From the NCBI GenBank assembly GCA_021849765.1, contig JAJZSM010000015.1:1-14091 (forward strand): 14,091 nt of DNA. The letters are read 5' to 3'. The stretch comes from Actinomycetes bacterium (GTDB taxonomy: Bacteria; Actinomycetota; Acidimicrobiia; Acidimicrobiales; RAAP-2). Positions 7,213 through 13,890 of the stretch are shown piece after piece; position 1 is the stretch's first letter, and the number at the start of each line of letters is the position of its first letter. The position numbers were made by a program, and so were the translations under genes. The notes under the pieces were generated by a model, which had not been told where the DNA came from, made no database searches, and saw nothing but the letters and a program-made list of their open reading frames with translations.

Positions 7213-7884
7213 CGCCGGTCCGTCGAAGGTGTCGACGGTCGTGAACGCCGAGACTCGCCGACGGGTCAGTCGGGTCAGCCGACGTTTCGGGCGTCCGAGG
7301 GCGATGATCGCGGCCACGGCGTAGGTGGCTGGAATGTTCAGCGCCGCAAGAAGGTCTGGTTCGTTTCGCACCGCTACCGTGGTCATGACCCCGCCGAGGT
7401 CGTGTTCGCGCGCCGCGAGCAGGATGTTCCACACGAACGGGTAGATCGATGCGCCACCGATGAACTGATAGCGGTCGAGGTCTCGGTCGGTGGCCGCGAG
7501 TACCGAGAGATCGGCGCAGACGACGAGCATGGCCGGGACGGTGTCGAGGGTCTCGGGGAAGCCATCGGGTCGCGAGGCGTGAACCGCATCGTCGTAGCGC
7601 GCTTGCGCGGCGGCCCGCTCCGCCGCCGTCGCGACGGGGGAGAAGGGAACGACGCCCGCGAGCACGTGCGCGACGTAGTCGTGCCAGGCGTTGAGGTAGA
7701 GGTCGCGCACGACCCGGCGCGTGGCGGGATCGTGCACGACGATGACGTGCCAGGACTGGCGATTGCCACCCGACGGGGCGAATCGCGCAGAGTTGAGGAT
7801 TGAGTGGATCGTCGCGTCCGAGACCGGCTCGTCGAGGAAGGCTCGCACGGCCCCGGTGGTGCGCATGGCGTCCAGGAGCTCCAT
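7192..7884 (-). CDS. Nitroreductase family protein (FMN oxidoreductase)
   Basis: A 230-residue cytoplasmic flavoprotein of the nitroreductase superfamily, expected to bind FMN as a homodimer and use NAD(P)H. The N-terminal helix and turn MELLDAMRTTGAVRAF matches the family's R-(S/T)-x-R-x-F FMN motif, with the first Arg shifted (Arg8, Arg14). APSGGNRQSWHVIVV (36-50) is the classical phosphate- and flavin-contact segment. GGASIYPFVWNILLAAREHDLG in the second half matches the helix preceding the GVxT-type motif. The ATG at 7884 is chosen because the conserved N-terminus begins there; the frame is open further upstream into the permease gene. It follows the ABC permease gene by 14 bases and is probably the last gene of that operon. 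The natural substrate is unknown. Confidence 0.87.
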   Translation of the reverse strand: MELLDAMRTTGAVRAFLDEPVSDATIHSILNSARFAPSGGNRQSWHVIVVHDPATRRVVRDLYLNAWHDYVAHVLAGVVPFSPVATAAERAAAQARYDDAVHASRPDGFPETLDTVPAMLVVCADLSVLAATDRDLDRYQFIGGASIYPFVWNILLAAREHDLGGVMTTVAVRNEPDLLAALNIPATYAVAAIIALGRPKRRLTRLTRRRVSAFTTVDTFDGPALGEVAE

Positions 7885-7898
7885 GGCGCCAACCCTAC

Positions 7899-8681
7899 TC
7901 ACGCGTCGCGGCGAACGAGCAATGAGGCACCGGCCACGAGGACGACGGCGACGTACCCGAGGAGCAGGAGCGTGGCGGTCCACGGACCGAACATATTGAG
8001 TGGGGCGGTGGTCGACATCATGGCGTGTCCGAGCGAGGACGGTTCATACCGGGTGACGGAATCCTGCCAGCTTTGGGGAAGGACGAACACGATGATCGGC
8101 ACGATGAGTAGTAGCGAGGTGAAGACGCTGATCGCCGCAGATTGCTGGCGCAGGATCAAGCCGAGTCCGAACCCGAGGGTGCCGAGGAGCGTGAGGTAGA
8201 CCCCGCCGAGGATGACCGATCGCAGCACGGCCCCCGAAGCGAGTGTCGCCGTTGGCACCACGCCCTCGTAGATCAGTTGGCCCATGATGAACGCCACGAA
8301 GACGACGACCTCCGCCACCACCGTTGTCACGCTGATGAGGACAGCGAGTTTGGCGAGCACGACCTGGATCCGCCGGGGCGTGGCGGCGAATGTGGTGCGG
8401 ATCGAACCCGACGAGTACTCGTTGGTGATGAAGAGCACGCCGATGACGCCGACGGCGAACTGAGCGAAGAGGGTTCCGCCGAGGCTGGTCGAGACGGGAT
8501 CGAAGGCCAAACGGCGCAGGGGGTTCATCGTTTGCCAGTGACCCCGAATGGCCGTCGTGATCAGCGCGCCGATGCCCAGTGTCAGGAGGATCGTGACGGC
8601 ATATCCCATGACCGTCGAGCGAACGGTGCGGAACTTTATCCACTCCGCGTGGGTGGTCGAGACCATGGTGACCCTATCCAT
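7899..8681 (-). CDS. ABC-2 type transporter permease
   Basis: A 260-residue integral membrane protein with about six predicted membrane segments (roughly 26-45, 70-86, 110-136, 150-176, 183-202, 234-256). The cytoplasmic motif NEYSSGSIRTTFAATPRR (87-104) is characteristic of the bacitracin/lantibiotic-type ABC-2 permeases, as is the short HAEWIKFRT start. It is the membrane partner of the ATPase gene just upstream and would export, or extract from the membrane, an unknown substrate such as a lipid, peptide or drug. The ATG at 8681 overlaps the ATPase stop by 8 bases (ATGGATAG); a second ATG at 8666 would give 255 residues and cannot be excluded. Confidence 0.87.
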   Translation of the reverse strand: MDRVTMVSTTHAEWIKFRTVRSTVMGYAVTILLTLGIGALITTAIRGHWQTMNPLRRLAFDPVSTSLGGTLFAQFAVGVIGVLFITNEYSSGSIRTTFAATPRRIQVVLAKLAVLISVTTVVAEVVVFVAFIMGQLIYEGVVPTATLASGAVLRSVILGGVYLTLLGTLGFGLGLILRQQSAAISVFTSLLLIVPIIVFVLPQSWQDSVTRYEPSSLGHAMMSTTAPLNMFGPWTATLLLLGYVAVVLVAGASLLVRRDA

Positions 8682-9594
8682 GACGCCTCGACTCGACGGC
8701 GCTCGCGTATTCGACGGCGTCAGCGGTGAGGTCCATGAAGACCTCTTCGAGTGACGCGCGCTGTGGCGTGAGCTCAAAGATGGCGATGCCAGCGGTGAGT
8801 GCTGCGGTTCCCACCGACTCCGCGCTGGTCCCGCGCACGGTCATCGTCCCGTCATTGGCTGAGTCCACCGTGGTCCCCGCAGCTTCGAGCAGGCGCCGCA
8901 GCGCGGCGTTATCGGCCGAGCGCACCAGGACAGTCCCGTCGGCGGACGCCGTGAGCTCATCGACCGTGCCCTGGGTGATGAAGCGACCACGGCCAATCAC
9001 GATGATCTCGTCCGCGCTCTGGGCCATTTCGCTCATCAGGTGTGAGCTCACGAAGACGGTTCTGCCCTCGATGGCGAGTGTCCGGAAGAACGCCCGGATC
9101 CAGCGGATGCCCTCGGGGTCGAGTCCGTTGACGGGCTCGTCGAAGAGCAGGACCGGTGGGTCACCGAGCAGCGCGGCCGCGATCCCGAGTCGTTGGGACA
9201 TCCCCAACGAATAGCCCCCAACCTTCTTGTCCGCGACGGCGGCGATGCCGGTGAATTCGAGGACTTCCTCGACCCGACGCGCCGGGATTCGATTCGAGGT
9301 CGCCAGGGCGAGCAAGTGATTGCGTGCGGTACGACCGGGGTGCACGGCCGCGGCATCCAACAACGCGCCCACCTCGCGCAAGGGGGCCTTCAGGTCTCGG
9401 TAGCGCTTGCCGTCGATTGTTGCGAGACCCGCCGTGGGTGCGTCTAATCCCATGATGACGCGCATCGTCGTTGACTTCCCAGATCCGTTGGGTCCGAGGA
9501 ATCCCGTGACCACACCAGGACGAACCTCGAAACTGAGGTCGTTCACGGCGAGGGTGTCGCCATAGCGCTTGGAGAGGTGCTCGACAGAGATCAC
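8674..9594 (-). CDS. ABC transporter ATP-binding protein, bacitracin/lantibiotic exporter type
   Basis: A 306-residue ATPase of the CcmA/BcrA group. Walker A GPNGSGKST is at 34-42, the variant signature YSLGMSQRLG at 128-137 (the SLGM form usual for this group), Walker B VLLFDEP at 148-154, D-loop NGLDPEG at 156-162 and switch His185 in FVSSH. A C-terminal region of about 90 residues after position 215 resembles the DUF4162-like regulatory tail and ends with the ASLEEVFMDLT motif. It pairs with the overlapping permease gene. The start is GTG with no Shine-Dalgarno sequence; a TAGATT hexamer (9610-9605) ends 10 bases upstream, so the mRNA leader may be only a few bases. It lies 58 bases after the Fur-family gene on the same strand and might also be read from that promoter. 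Confidence 0.9.
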   Translation of the reverse strand: MISVEHLSKRYGDTLAVNDLSFEVRPGVVTGFLGPNGSGKSTTMRVIMGLDAPTAGLATIDGKRYRDLKAPLREVGALLDAAAVHPGRTARNHLLALATSNRIPARRVEEVLEFTGIAAVADKKVGGYSLGMSQRLGIAAALLGDPPVLLFDEPVNGLDPEGIRWIRAFFRTLAIEGRTVFVSSHLMSEMAQSADEIIVIGRGRFITQGTVDELTASADGTVLVRSADNAALRRLLEAAGTTVDSANDGTMTVRGTSAESVGTAALTAGIAIFELTPQRASLEEVFMDLTADAVEYASAVESRRHG

Positions 9595-9604
9595 GATTGG
9601 TGCG

Positions 9605-9610
9605 AATCTA
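9605..9610 (-). promoter_or_regulatory. Candidate -10 element of the ABC exporter operon
   Basis: TAGATT on the minus strand fits the TANNNT -10 pattern and ends 10 bases before the GTG at 9594, where no ribosome site exists. Transcription starting 6-8 bases downstream would give a leader of 2-4 bases. I see no convincing -35 hexamer. Confidence 0.3.
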
Positions 9611-9652
9611 GCGACCGGCGAGGACTAACGGTGCGCTCGCGGGGCGCCGGCA

Positions 9653-10081
9653 TCACTCGTCTCGACAACGAGCGCACAAGCCAGCGATCGCGACATGATG
9701 GCGGTCAAGCCGGAATCCGTACGTCTTCAGCAGATCTCCGCTCAACGCGTCGAAGTGGCGCGACGGGATCTCGATCGTGACACCGCAGTTCGTGCACACC
9801 AGATGACCGTGGATGGCCCCCGCCAGGTGATACACGGTGGCGGCGTGTCCGACGTGGGCGTGGACGACCAGATCGAGTCGTTCGAAATCCTCCAGGATCC
9901 GATAGACCGTCGACGGACTGACGTCGGATGCGTATCGTTGGGCGGCCCGGGTGATCTCCTCGGCGCTGAGGTGGTCGGGCTGTTCGACGAGCACGCGAGC
10001 AACCGCTCGCTTGGCGACGGTCACCCGCCTACCGTCGGCGCGAACGGCCGAAATGATGTCCTCGAGTCGATCGTGGTCCAC
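9653..10081 (-). CDS. Fur-family metal-responsive repressor, Nur-like
   Basis: A 142-residue Fur-superfamily DNA-binding repressor. The winged helix occupies about 1-82 (recognition helix near SPSTVYRILEDF, 55-66) and the dimerisation domain 83-142. The structural zinc site is complete: CTNC (Cys96/99) and CARC (Cys136/139). Histidines suggest the nickel regulator Nur of Streptomyces: VVHAHVGHA gives His74/His76 and DRHHVAI gives His128/His129, which would match the Nur nickel site (His70, His72, His126 from memory). The second site seems incomplete: His37, His91 and His93 are present, but the loop is HGH rather than the longer HHHxH of Nur. Position 85, Asp in peroxide sensor PerR, is His here, so a PerR role is less likely. 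The start is GTG with no ribosome site; a TANNNT hexamer 6 bases upstream implies a leaderless mRNA. It is divergent from msrA. Confidence 0.88.
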   Translation of the reverse strand: MDHDRLEDIISAVRADGRRVTVAKRAVARVLVEQPDHLSAEEITRAAQRYASDVSPSTVYRILEDFERLDLVVHAHVGHAATVYHLAGAIHGHLVCTNCGVTIEIPSRHFDALSGDLLKTYGFRLDRHHVAIAGLCARCRDE

Positions 10082-10087
10082 TGTCCG

Positions 10088-10093
10088 AGACTA
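10088..10093 (-). promoter_or_regulatory. -10 element for a leaderless Fur-family mRNA
   Basis: TAGTCT on the minus strand fits TANNNT. It is followed by exactly six bases (CGGACA) and then the GTG start codon, the spacing expected when transcription starts at the initiation codon. No Shine-Dalgarno sequence can fit in that space. No clear -35 is present. Confidence 0.6.
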
Positions 10094-10099
10094 TGCCGA

Positions 10100-10112
10100 C
10101 GCAACGTCTGCG
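10100..10112. promoter_or_regulatory. Candidate operator between the divergent fur-like and msrA promoters
   Basis: CGCA-ACGTC-TGCG is a small perfect dyad with a 5-base spacer. Its centre (10106) is almost midway between the two -10 hexamers (10088-10093 and 10122-10127), so it covers the -35 regions of both. A repressor bound here could silence both genes. The arms resemble, but do not match, the TTGCAA half-sites I recall for Nur, and at 4 bp they could be chance. Confidence 0.35.
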
Positions 10113-10121
10113 CGGGACCCG

Positions 10122-10127
10122 TAATCT
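10122..10127 (+). promoter_or_regulatory. -10 element for a leaderless msrA mRNA
   Basis: TAATCT fits TANNNT and is followed by six bases (GCCACT) before the ATG at 10134, the same geometry as on the opposite strand. No ribosome binding site precedes the ATG, which supports a leaderless transcript. Confidence 0.6.
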
Positions 10128-10133
10128 GCCACT

Positions 10134-10775
10134 ATGCAATCGTCTACTTCCATGGTTTCTGCGGCGCAGGCCTTGCCGGGTCGCGCCGAGCCCATCGTCG
10201 TCGATCGCACCCATCTGGTCTTGGGTACGAGACTTGACGCGCCGGTCGATCCCGCCCACGAGGTTGCCTACGTCGCGATGGGCTGTTTTTGGGGCGCCGA
10301 GCGATCGTTCTATCGATTGGCCGGAGTCGTCTCGACGGCAGTCGGCTATCAAGGTGGCTTCACGCCGAATCCGACCTACCGCGAGGTCTGCACGGGGATG
10401 ACCGGCCACGCCGAGACGGTTCGTGTCGTCTTTGACCCGTCGGTGAATACCTACGAGGCGATCATCGGTCATTTCTTCGAGGGACACGACCCAACCCAGG
10501 GGAACCGTCAGGGCAACGACGTGGGCACGCAGTACCGAAGCGCGATCTTTACGACTACGGTCGCACAGACGGCTTCGGCCACCAGCGTGGCGGCCCGCTA
10601 CGCCGACGAATTGCGCGCAGCGGGGTACGGGCCGATAACGACGGAAATTACCCCGGCTGGACCGTTCTATATGGCTGAGGAGTACCACCAGCAGTACCTG
10701 GAAGCGAATCCGAACGGGTACTGCGGCATCGGCGGCACAGGGGTCTCGTGTCCGGTCGGACTGCTCGGCCGTTAG
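10134..10775 (+). CDS. msrA: Peptide methionine sulfoxide reductase MsrA
   Basis: A 213-residue cytoplasmic enzyme that reduces methionine-S-sulfoxide in proteins and free form, usually recycled by thioredoxin. The catalytic motif MGCFWGAE (49-56) places the sulfenic-acid-forming cysteine at Cys51. [15 protein letters not shown] near the end supplies resolving cysteines Cys197 and Cys206, and Cys86 is also present. This is the three-active-cysteine arrangement and length of E. coli MsrA rather than the short one-cysteine type. The substrate pocket segments GYQGG (71-75), YREVCTG (82-88), [11 protein letters not shown] (91-101) and [23 protein letters not shown] are all present. The gene is probably leaderless. 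Its stop overlaps the stop of the convergent monooxygenase gene. Divergence from a Fur-family regulator suggests metal- or redox-linked control. Confidence 0.96.
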   Translation: MQSSTSMVSAAQALPGRAEPIVVDRTHLVLGTRLDAPVDPAHEVAYVAMGCFWGAERSFYRLAGVVSTAVGYQGGFTPNPTYREVCTGMTGHAETVRVVFDPSVNTYEAIIGHFFEGHDPTQGNRQGNDVGTQYRSAIFTTTVAQTASATSVAARYADELRAAGYGPITTEITPAGPFYMAEEYHQQYLEANPNGYCGIGGTGVSCPVGLLGR

Positions 10776-10784
10776 CGGCCGAGC
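10763..10784. terminator. Bidirectional hairpin centred on the overlapping stop codons of msrA and the convergent oxidoreductase gene
   Basis: GCTCGGCCG (10763-10771) and CGGCCGAGC (10776-10784) are perfect 9-bp arms around a 4-base loop, TTAG. The loop is the overlap of the two stops: TAG for msrA and, on the other strand, TAA. Both strands give the same strong hairpin, so it can end or protect both transcripts. It lacks a T-run on either side, as often in high-GC actinobacteria. Because of the dyad both proteins end in Leu-Gly-Arg. Confidence 0.75.
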
Positions 10785-11731
10785 CGAGACAGGATCGCTT
10801 CGGCTTCGGCGTTGATGCGCGCGACCAGTTCGCTTGCGCTCATGAGTTCGGCGATGCCGCCCACTGACTGACCGGCCGGGTAGGCCTCGACGGTCTCGTC
10901 GACGCCCGGAGTCGTGTCGTCGCCCCCGAGGTGAAACGAGCCGTCAGCGAGGGAAACCGCGAGCTGCTCAGGGAATGGTCGAAGTATGGTCGGGTCGGCC
11001 TCGTACCGGTCGGTTCGATCGTTGCGCAAGACGCGCATCGTTTTTCCCGTGTACGCCCGAGTGATGGTGGTTGCGTCCTCGGCTCCGACCAGGATGCGCT
11101 CTTTGAAGCCGCGAACCGCTCGTGCTTCAGGCGTGGCGATGAAGCGCGTGCCGATCCAGGCACCATCGGCACCGAGGGCGAGTGCGGCCGCCAGGCCGCG
11201 TCCGTCGAAGATCCCACCGGCAGCGACGACGGGGATCGCGGCGCCAACAGCGTCGACGACCAGTGGCACGAGCGGCATGGTGGCGACCGTCCCGGTGTGA
11301 CCACCGGCCTCGGTTCCCTGGGCGATGACGGCGTCGCAGCCACTGTCGAGGGCACGGCGAGCGTGGTCGACCTTTCCACACAGCGACATCACGAGGACGT
11401 CGTGGTGATGGCAGGTGTCGATGACGTGCCGCGGTACGCCGAGGCCAGCGACGAACACCGACGCCCCACCCTCGATCGACAGCTCGACGTTTCGCTCGAG
11501 CGACTCGGGGAACGCAGTAAGCAGGTCAACGCCAAAGGGCCGGTCAGTGATGGCGCGGACCTCAGTCAGTTGGATTACGAGTTCGTCGCTCGACATGGTC
11601 GATGCGCCCAAGCACCCAAAGCCCCCGGCGTTTGAGACCGCGCCGACGAGGGCACTGTAGGACACGCCGCCCATCCCTGCGAGCATGATGGGAATGTCGA
11701 TCCCCAAGAGGTCGGTCAATCGTGTTTTCAC
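10772..11731 (-). CDS. Nitronate monooxygenase-like NAD(P)H-dependent flavin oxidoreductase
   Basis: A 319-residue TIM-barrel FMN protein of the 2-nitropropane dioxygenase/nitronate monooxygenase family, which also contains FabK-type enoyl-ACP reductases. Evidence: [14 protein letters not shown] near the start (11-24), [11 protein letters not shown] (34-44), [11 protein letters not shown] (137-147) with His145 at the family's catalytic position, and the FMN phosphate site [20 protein letters not shown] (170-189) followed by [11 protein letters not shown] (190-200). It may oxidise alkyl nitronates such as propionate-3-nitronate, but many relatives have other activities. The GTG start overlaps the nhaA stop by 4 bases (GTGA), so it is translationally coupled to the antiporter. 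The next gene rightward on the plus strand, msrA, converges on it. Confidence 0.87.
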   Translation of the reverse strand: MKTRLTDLLGIDIPIMLAGMGGVSYSALVGAVSNAGGFGCLGASTMSSDELVIQLTEVRAITDRPFGVDLLTAFPESLERNVELSIEGGASVFVAGLGVPRHVIDTCHHHDVLVMSLCGKVDHARRALDSGCDAVIAQGTEAGGHTGTVATMPLVPLVVDAVGAAIPVVAAGGIFDGRGLAAALALGADGAWIGTRFIATPEARAVRGFKERILVGAEDATTITRAYTGKTMRVLRNDRTDRYEADPTILRPFPEQLAVSLADGSFHLGGDDTTPGVDETVEAYPAGQSVGGIAELMSASELVARINAEAEAILSRLGR

Positions 11732-12906
11732 GCGCCCCCTTCGTTGGTACGACCGTACCCCGAAGGGAGGATGTGGTGCAGCAGGATTCCGCCGACGGCG
11801 GCGGCGATCACCGATGCACCGAGGAGACCGACGGTGAAGGCGCCGTACGTCGCGCCCGACGTAGAAAAGAGTGCCTGCGCGAAGAGCAGCGGCACGGTGA
11901 AACCGATAGCGCAGAGGACGGCGCCGGCTCGAAGCACCGGACCACTAATCGAGGTCGGCGGCGGAAGTCCGAGGCGACGAGCGAGGGCGACGCCCGCGGT
12001 GATACCGAGCACTTTGCCCACAATGCGCACGACGACGACTGCCACCACGATTGTGGTCGTGGTACCGCCCCAGCGGAGGTGGGACCACTCCACGCCGCAG
12101 GAGACCAGCGCGTAGAGGGGTAAGACCACGGCGACGGACCATCGGTTAGTCGCTTGCTCTAGCCGAGGCGCGACGTTGTCGTCATACGGGGCGAGCAACC
12201 CGGCGGCGACACCGGCCAAAGCGGGCTCAACGTTCGCCCAGGTCAAGGCGGCCCAGAGCGCCACGAGAATGATCACGCGTGAGGTCCGGGTCACGTGACG
12301 ACGCGACAGCAGGAACGCGAAGGCGGCGACGGCGATGCTCGCGAACACGCCGATGACGTGGATATTGGTCGTTCCGTCGACGGAAAGCACCAGGACGCTG
12401 AGAACATCGTCAGCCACGGCGAGTGCCAGCAGGAACAGTCGAAGTGTGGCTGGAACGCGCCGACCCACGAGAGCGAGTACTCCGAGGGTGAAGGCGATGT
12501 CGGTCGCCATGGGAATTCCCCAGCCGTGTCGCAATGCCGGTTCATGAGTGAGATAGCCGGCCGCCACCGCCAGCAGTGCGGTCACGGACATTCCACCGAT
12601 CGCGGCGAGGACCGGCGCGGCCGCGTGGCGCAGGTGCGCGAGGGTCCCGCGGCGACGTTCGCGAGCGAGTTCGAGGCCCACGCCGAAGAAGAAGATCGTC
12701 ATCAGCGCCGAGGCGGCGACTTCGTGTGGTGACGAGAGCCCGACGTCTCGCATGAGTCGACTCGACCAGCCGACGTTCACGATTCGCTCGTAGTTTGATG
12801 GGTCCGCGAGCGACCAGACGAGGGCGGCGAGCACACCGGCGATCATGGTGAAGGCCGGTGCGACGTCGGCATCGAGCAGTCCAACGAGCGCCGGTCGCTC
12901 AGCCAT
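11728..12906 (-). CDS. nhaA: Na+/H+ antiporter NhaA
   Basis: A 392-residue cytoplasmic-membrane antiporter that exports Na+ (or Li+) in exchange for protons, close in length to E. coli NhaA (388). The ion-binding features are conserved: PMATDIAFTLGVLALVGRR (132-150) with Asp136 equivalent to Asp133, ALAVADDVLSVLVLS (161-175) with the Asp166/Asp167 pair equivalent to Asp163/Asp164, and VGKVLGI (296-302) with Lys298 equivalent to Lys300. FFFGVGLELARERRRG (72-87) is the characteristic motif after the second membrane segment. About eleven or twelve hydrophobic segments are visible. The ATG overlaps the phosphatase stop by 8 bases (ATGGCTGA), and the stop overlaps the downstream GTG by 4 bases, so it is the middle gene of a tightly coupled three-gene operon. 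Confidence 0.95.
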   Translation of the reverse strand: MAERPALVGLLDADVAPAFTMIAGVLAALVWSLADPSNYERIVNVGWSSRLMRDVGLSSPHEVAASALMTIFFFGVGLELARERRRGTLAHLRHAAAPVLAAIGGMSVTALLAVAAGYLTHEPALRHGWGIPMATDIAFTLGVLALVGRRVPATLRLFLLALAVADDVLSVLVLSVDGTTNIHVIGVFASIAVAAFAFLLSRRHVTRTSRVIILVALWAALTWANVEPALAGVAAGLLAPYDDNVAPRLEQATNRWSVAVVLPLYALVSCGVEWSHLRWGGTTTTIVVAVVVVRIVGKVLGITAGVALARRLGLPPPTSISGPVLRAGAVLCAIGFTVPLLFAQALFSTSGATYGAFTVGLLGASVIAAAVGGILLHHILPSGYGRTNEGGA

Positions 12907-13411
12907 CGAGTTGACCGTCAGACGTGTGCACGGGGGTCTCGTCAGCGTTCCAGCGGTCGAGTAATCGTCGACTGGCCTCGGTGATCACCGTGAGACAAGC
13001 ATCGAAATCGTCATCGGATCCGTAATAGGGGTCGGCGACGTCGAGGTCCAGGCCCGGTTGGAGCAGGTTTCGGACCATGACGACCTCGGTACAAGGGTTG
13101 GTGAGCCGAGCGAGCACGTCAGCGCGATGTTCGCGAGTCATCACGAGTACGAGGTCCTGGCGATCCAGGTACGCCGTGTCGGCGTATGCGGCCCTGGGTC
13201 CGCGCTCGAGGAATCCGGCTCGGTCGAGGGCCCGTCGGGCCCGCGGATCCATCGCTGAACCCTCGTGCCACCGAGCGGTCCCCGCGCTGGTCACGCTGAT
13301 CCGTGCGGAGAGGTCGGAGGACGCCCCAAGCAGGTGCTTCAGCGCGACCTCACCCATCGGCGAACGGCAGATGTTCCCCGTGCAAATGACCGCGACGTGT
13401 AGTTGAGTCAT
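12899..13411 (-). CDS. Low-molecular-weight protein tyrosine phosphatase
   Basis: A 170-residue cytoplasmic phosphatase. The P-loop C-x5-R-S is CTGNICRS (10-17), with Cys10 as nucleophile and Arg16 binding phosphate. The general acid is Asp127 in DVADPYYG (124-131). The length is usual for the family (about 150-170). In actinobacteria these enzymes dephosphorylate proteins or act on arsenate in related forms; nothing here, such as arsenic genes, suggests an arsenate reductase. The ATG at 13411 is chosen because AGAAGG lies 5 bases upstream and the phosphatase fold begins there; the open frame extends about 90 codons further but reads through the neighbouring divergent gene. It is the first gene of the operon with nhaA and the flavin oxidoreductase. 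Confidence 0.92.
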   Translation of the reverse strand: MTQLHVAVICTGNICRSPMGEVALKHLLGASSDLSARISVTSAGTARWHEGSAMDPRARRALDRAGFLERGPRAAYADTAYLDRQDLVLVMTREHRADVLARLTNPCTEVVMVRNLLQPGLDLDVADPYYGSDDDFDACLTVITEASRRLLDRWNADETPVHTSDGQLDG

Positions 13412-13503
13412 AAACCTTCTTTGTGACGCCACTCGGCGCGAACTTGACGTGCGTACTTCGACACCAAGACGGTACGATAAATCCGAGACGGAAAGGGGAA
13501 GCG
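13412..13503. promoter_or_regulatory. Divergent promoter region between the phosphatase operon and the DUF3040 gene
   Basis: This 92-base spacer must hold promoters for both directions. On the plus strand a TACGAT hexamer (13473-13478) is a reasonable -10, 25 bases before the ATG at 13504. TTGACG (13444-13449) looks like a -35 but is 23 bases away, too far for an ordinary pair. I see no confident minus-strand promoter and no long palindrome. Confidence 0.35.
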
Positions 13504-13890
13504 ATGCCATTGTCAGAGCACGAACAGCGGATCTTGGCCGAGCTTGAAGAGTCGCTTTCCAAACAGGATCCCCGATTCGCGAAGTCAGTACGCGAGACGA
13601 ACGTCTACTCCCACGGTGGCCGTCGCGTCCGCTGGGGTGCCGCCGGTTTCGTACTCGGTCTGGCCATCTTGGTACTGTTCTTCTCACGGTCGATCGTCAT
13701 CGGACTCGGCGGTGTAGCCCTGATGTTCATCTCGGCCATCGTCATCGAGCGAAACGCGCGGCTCTTGGGTCGCGCGTCGTGGCAGGACCTTACGCGTCGT
13801 ATCCACGGAGATGAGACGCACACGACTGAGAGCCCTCGGGCGCGGTCGTTTCGCGACTGGTTGTCGCGCCAACGCAATAAAGACCAGTGA
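13504..13890 (+). CDS. DUF3040 domain-containing membrane protein
   Basis: A 128-residue protein of unknown function. The N-terminus MPLSEHEQRILAELEESL and the following QDPRFAKSVR (21-30) are the DUF3040 hallmark, a family known from actinobacteria. Two adjacent hydrophobic segments (about 44-61 and 63-82) with little between them form a membrane hairpin, and a hydrophilic C-terminal tail of about 45 residues is rich in Arg and Asp/Glu. Both ends should face the cytoplasm. The ATG at 13504 has a strong GAAAGGGG site 5 bases upstream; the frame is open further left but lacks such a site and the family starts here. The stop overlaps the next gene's GTG by 4 bases. Confidence 0.87.
   Translation: MPLSEHEQRILAELEESLSKQDPRFAKSVRETNVYSHGGRRVRWGAAGFVLGLAILVLFFSRSIVIGLGGVALMFISAIVIERNARLLGRASWQDLTRRIHGDETHTTESPRARSFRDWLSRQRNKDQ

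Noticed and set aside
9615..9650. Inverted repeat CCGGCG/CGCCGG between the Fur-family gene and the exporter operon
   Set aside because: The 6-bp arms are 24 bases apart in GC-rich sequence with no T-run, so neither a terminator nor an operator is well supported.
11722..12732. Plus-strand open frames across nhaA
   Set aside because: They are charged, His/Glu/Arg-rich antisense products of membrane-protein codons, overlapping a clear NhaA with all key residues.
13444..13478. TTGACG and TACGAT as one promoter for the DUF3040 gene
   Set aside because: The 23-base spacer is too long for a normal sigma-70-type promoter; only the -10-like element is kept, at low confidence.
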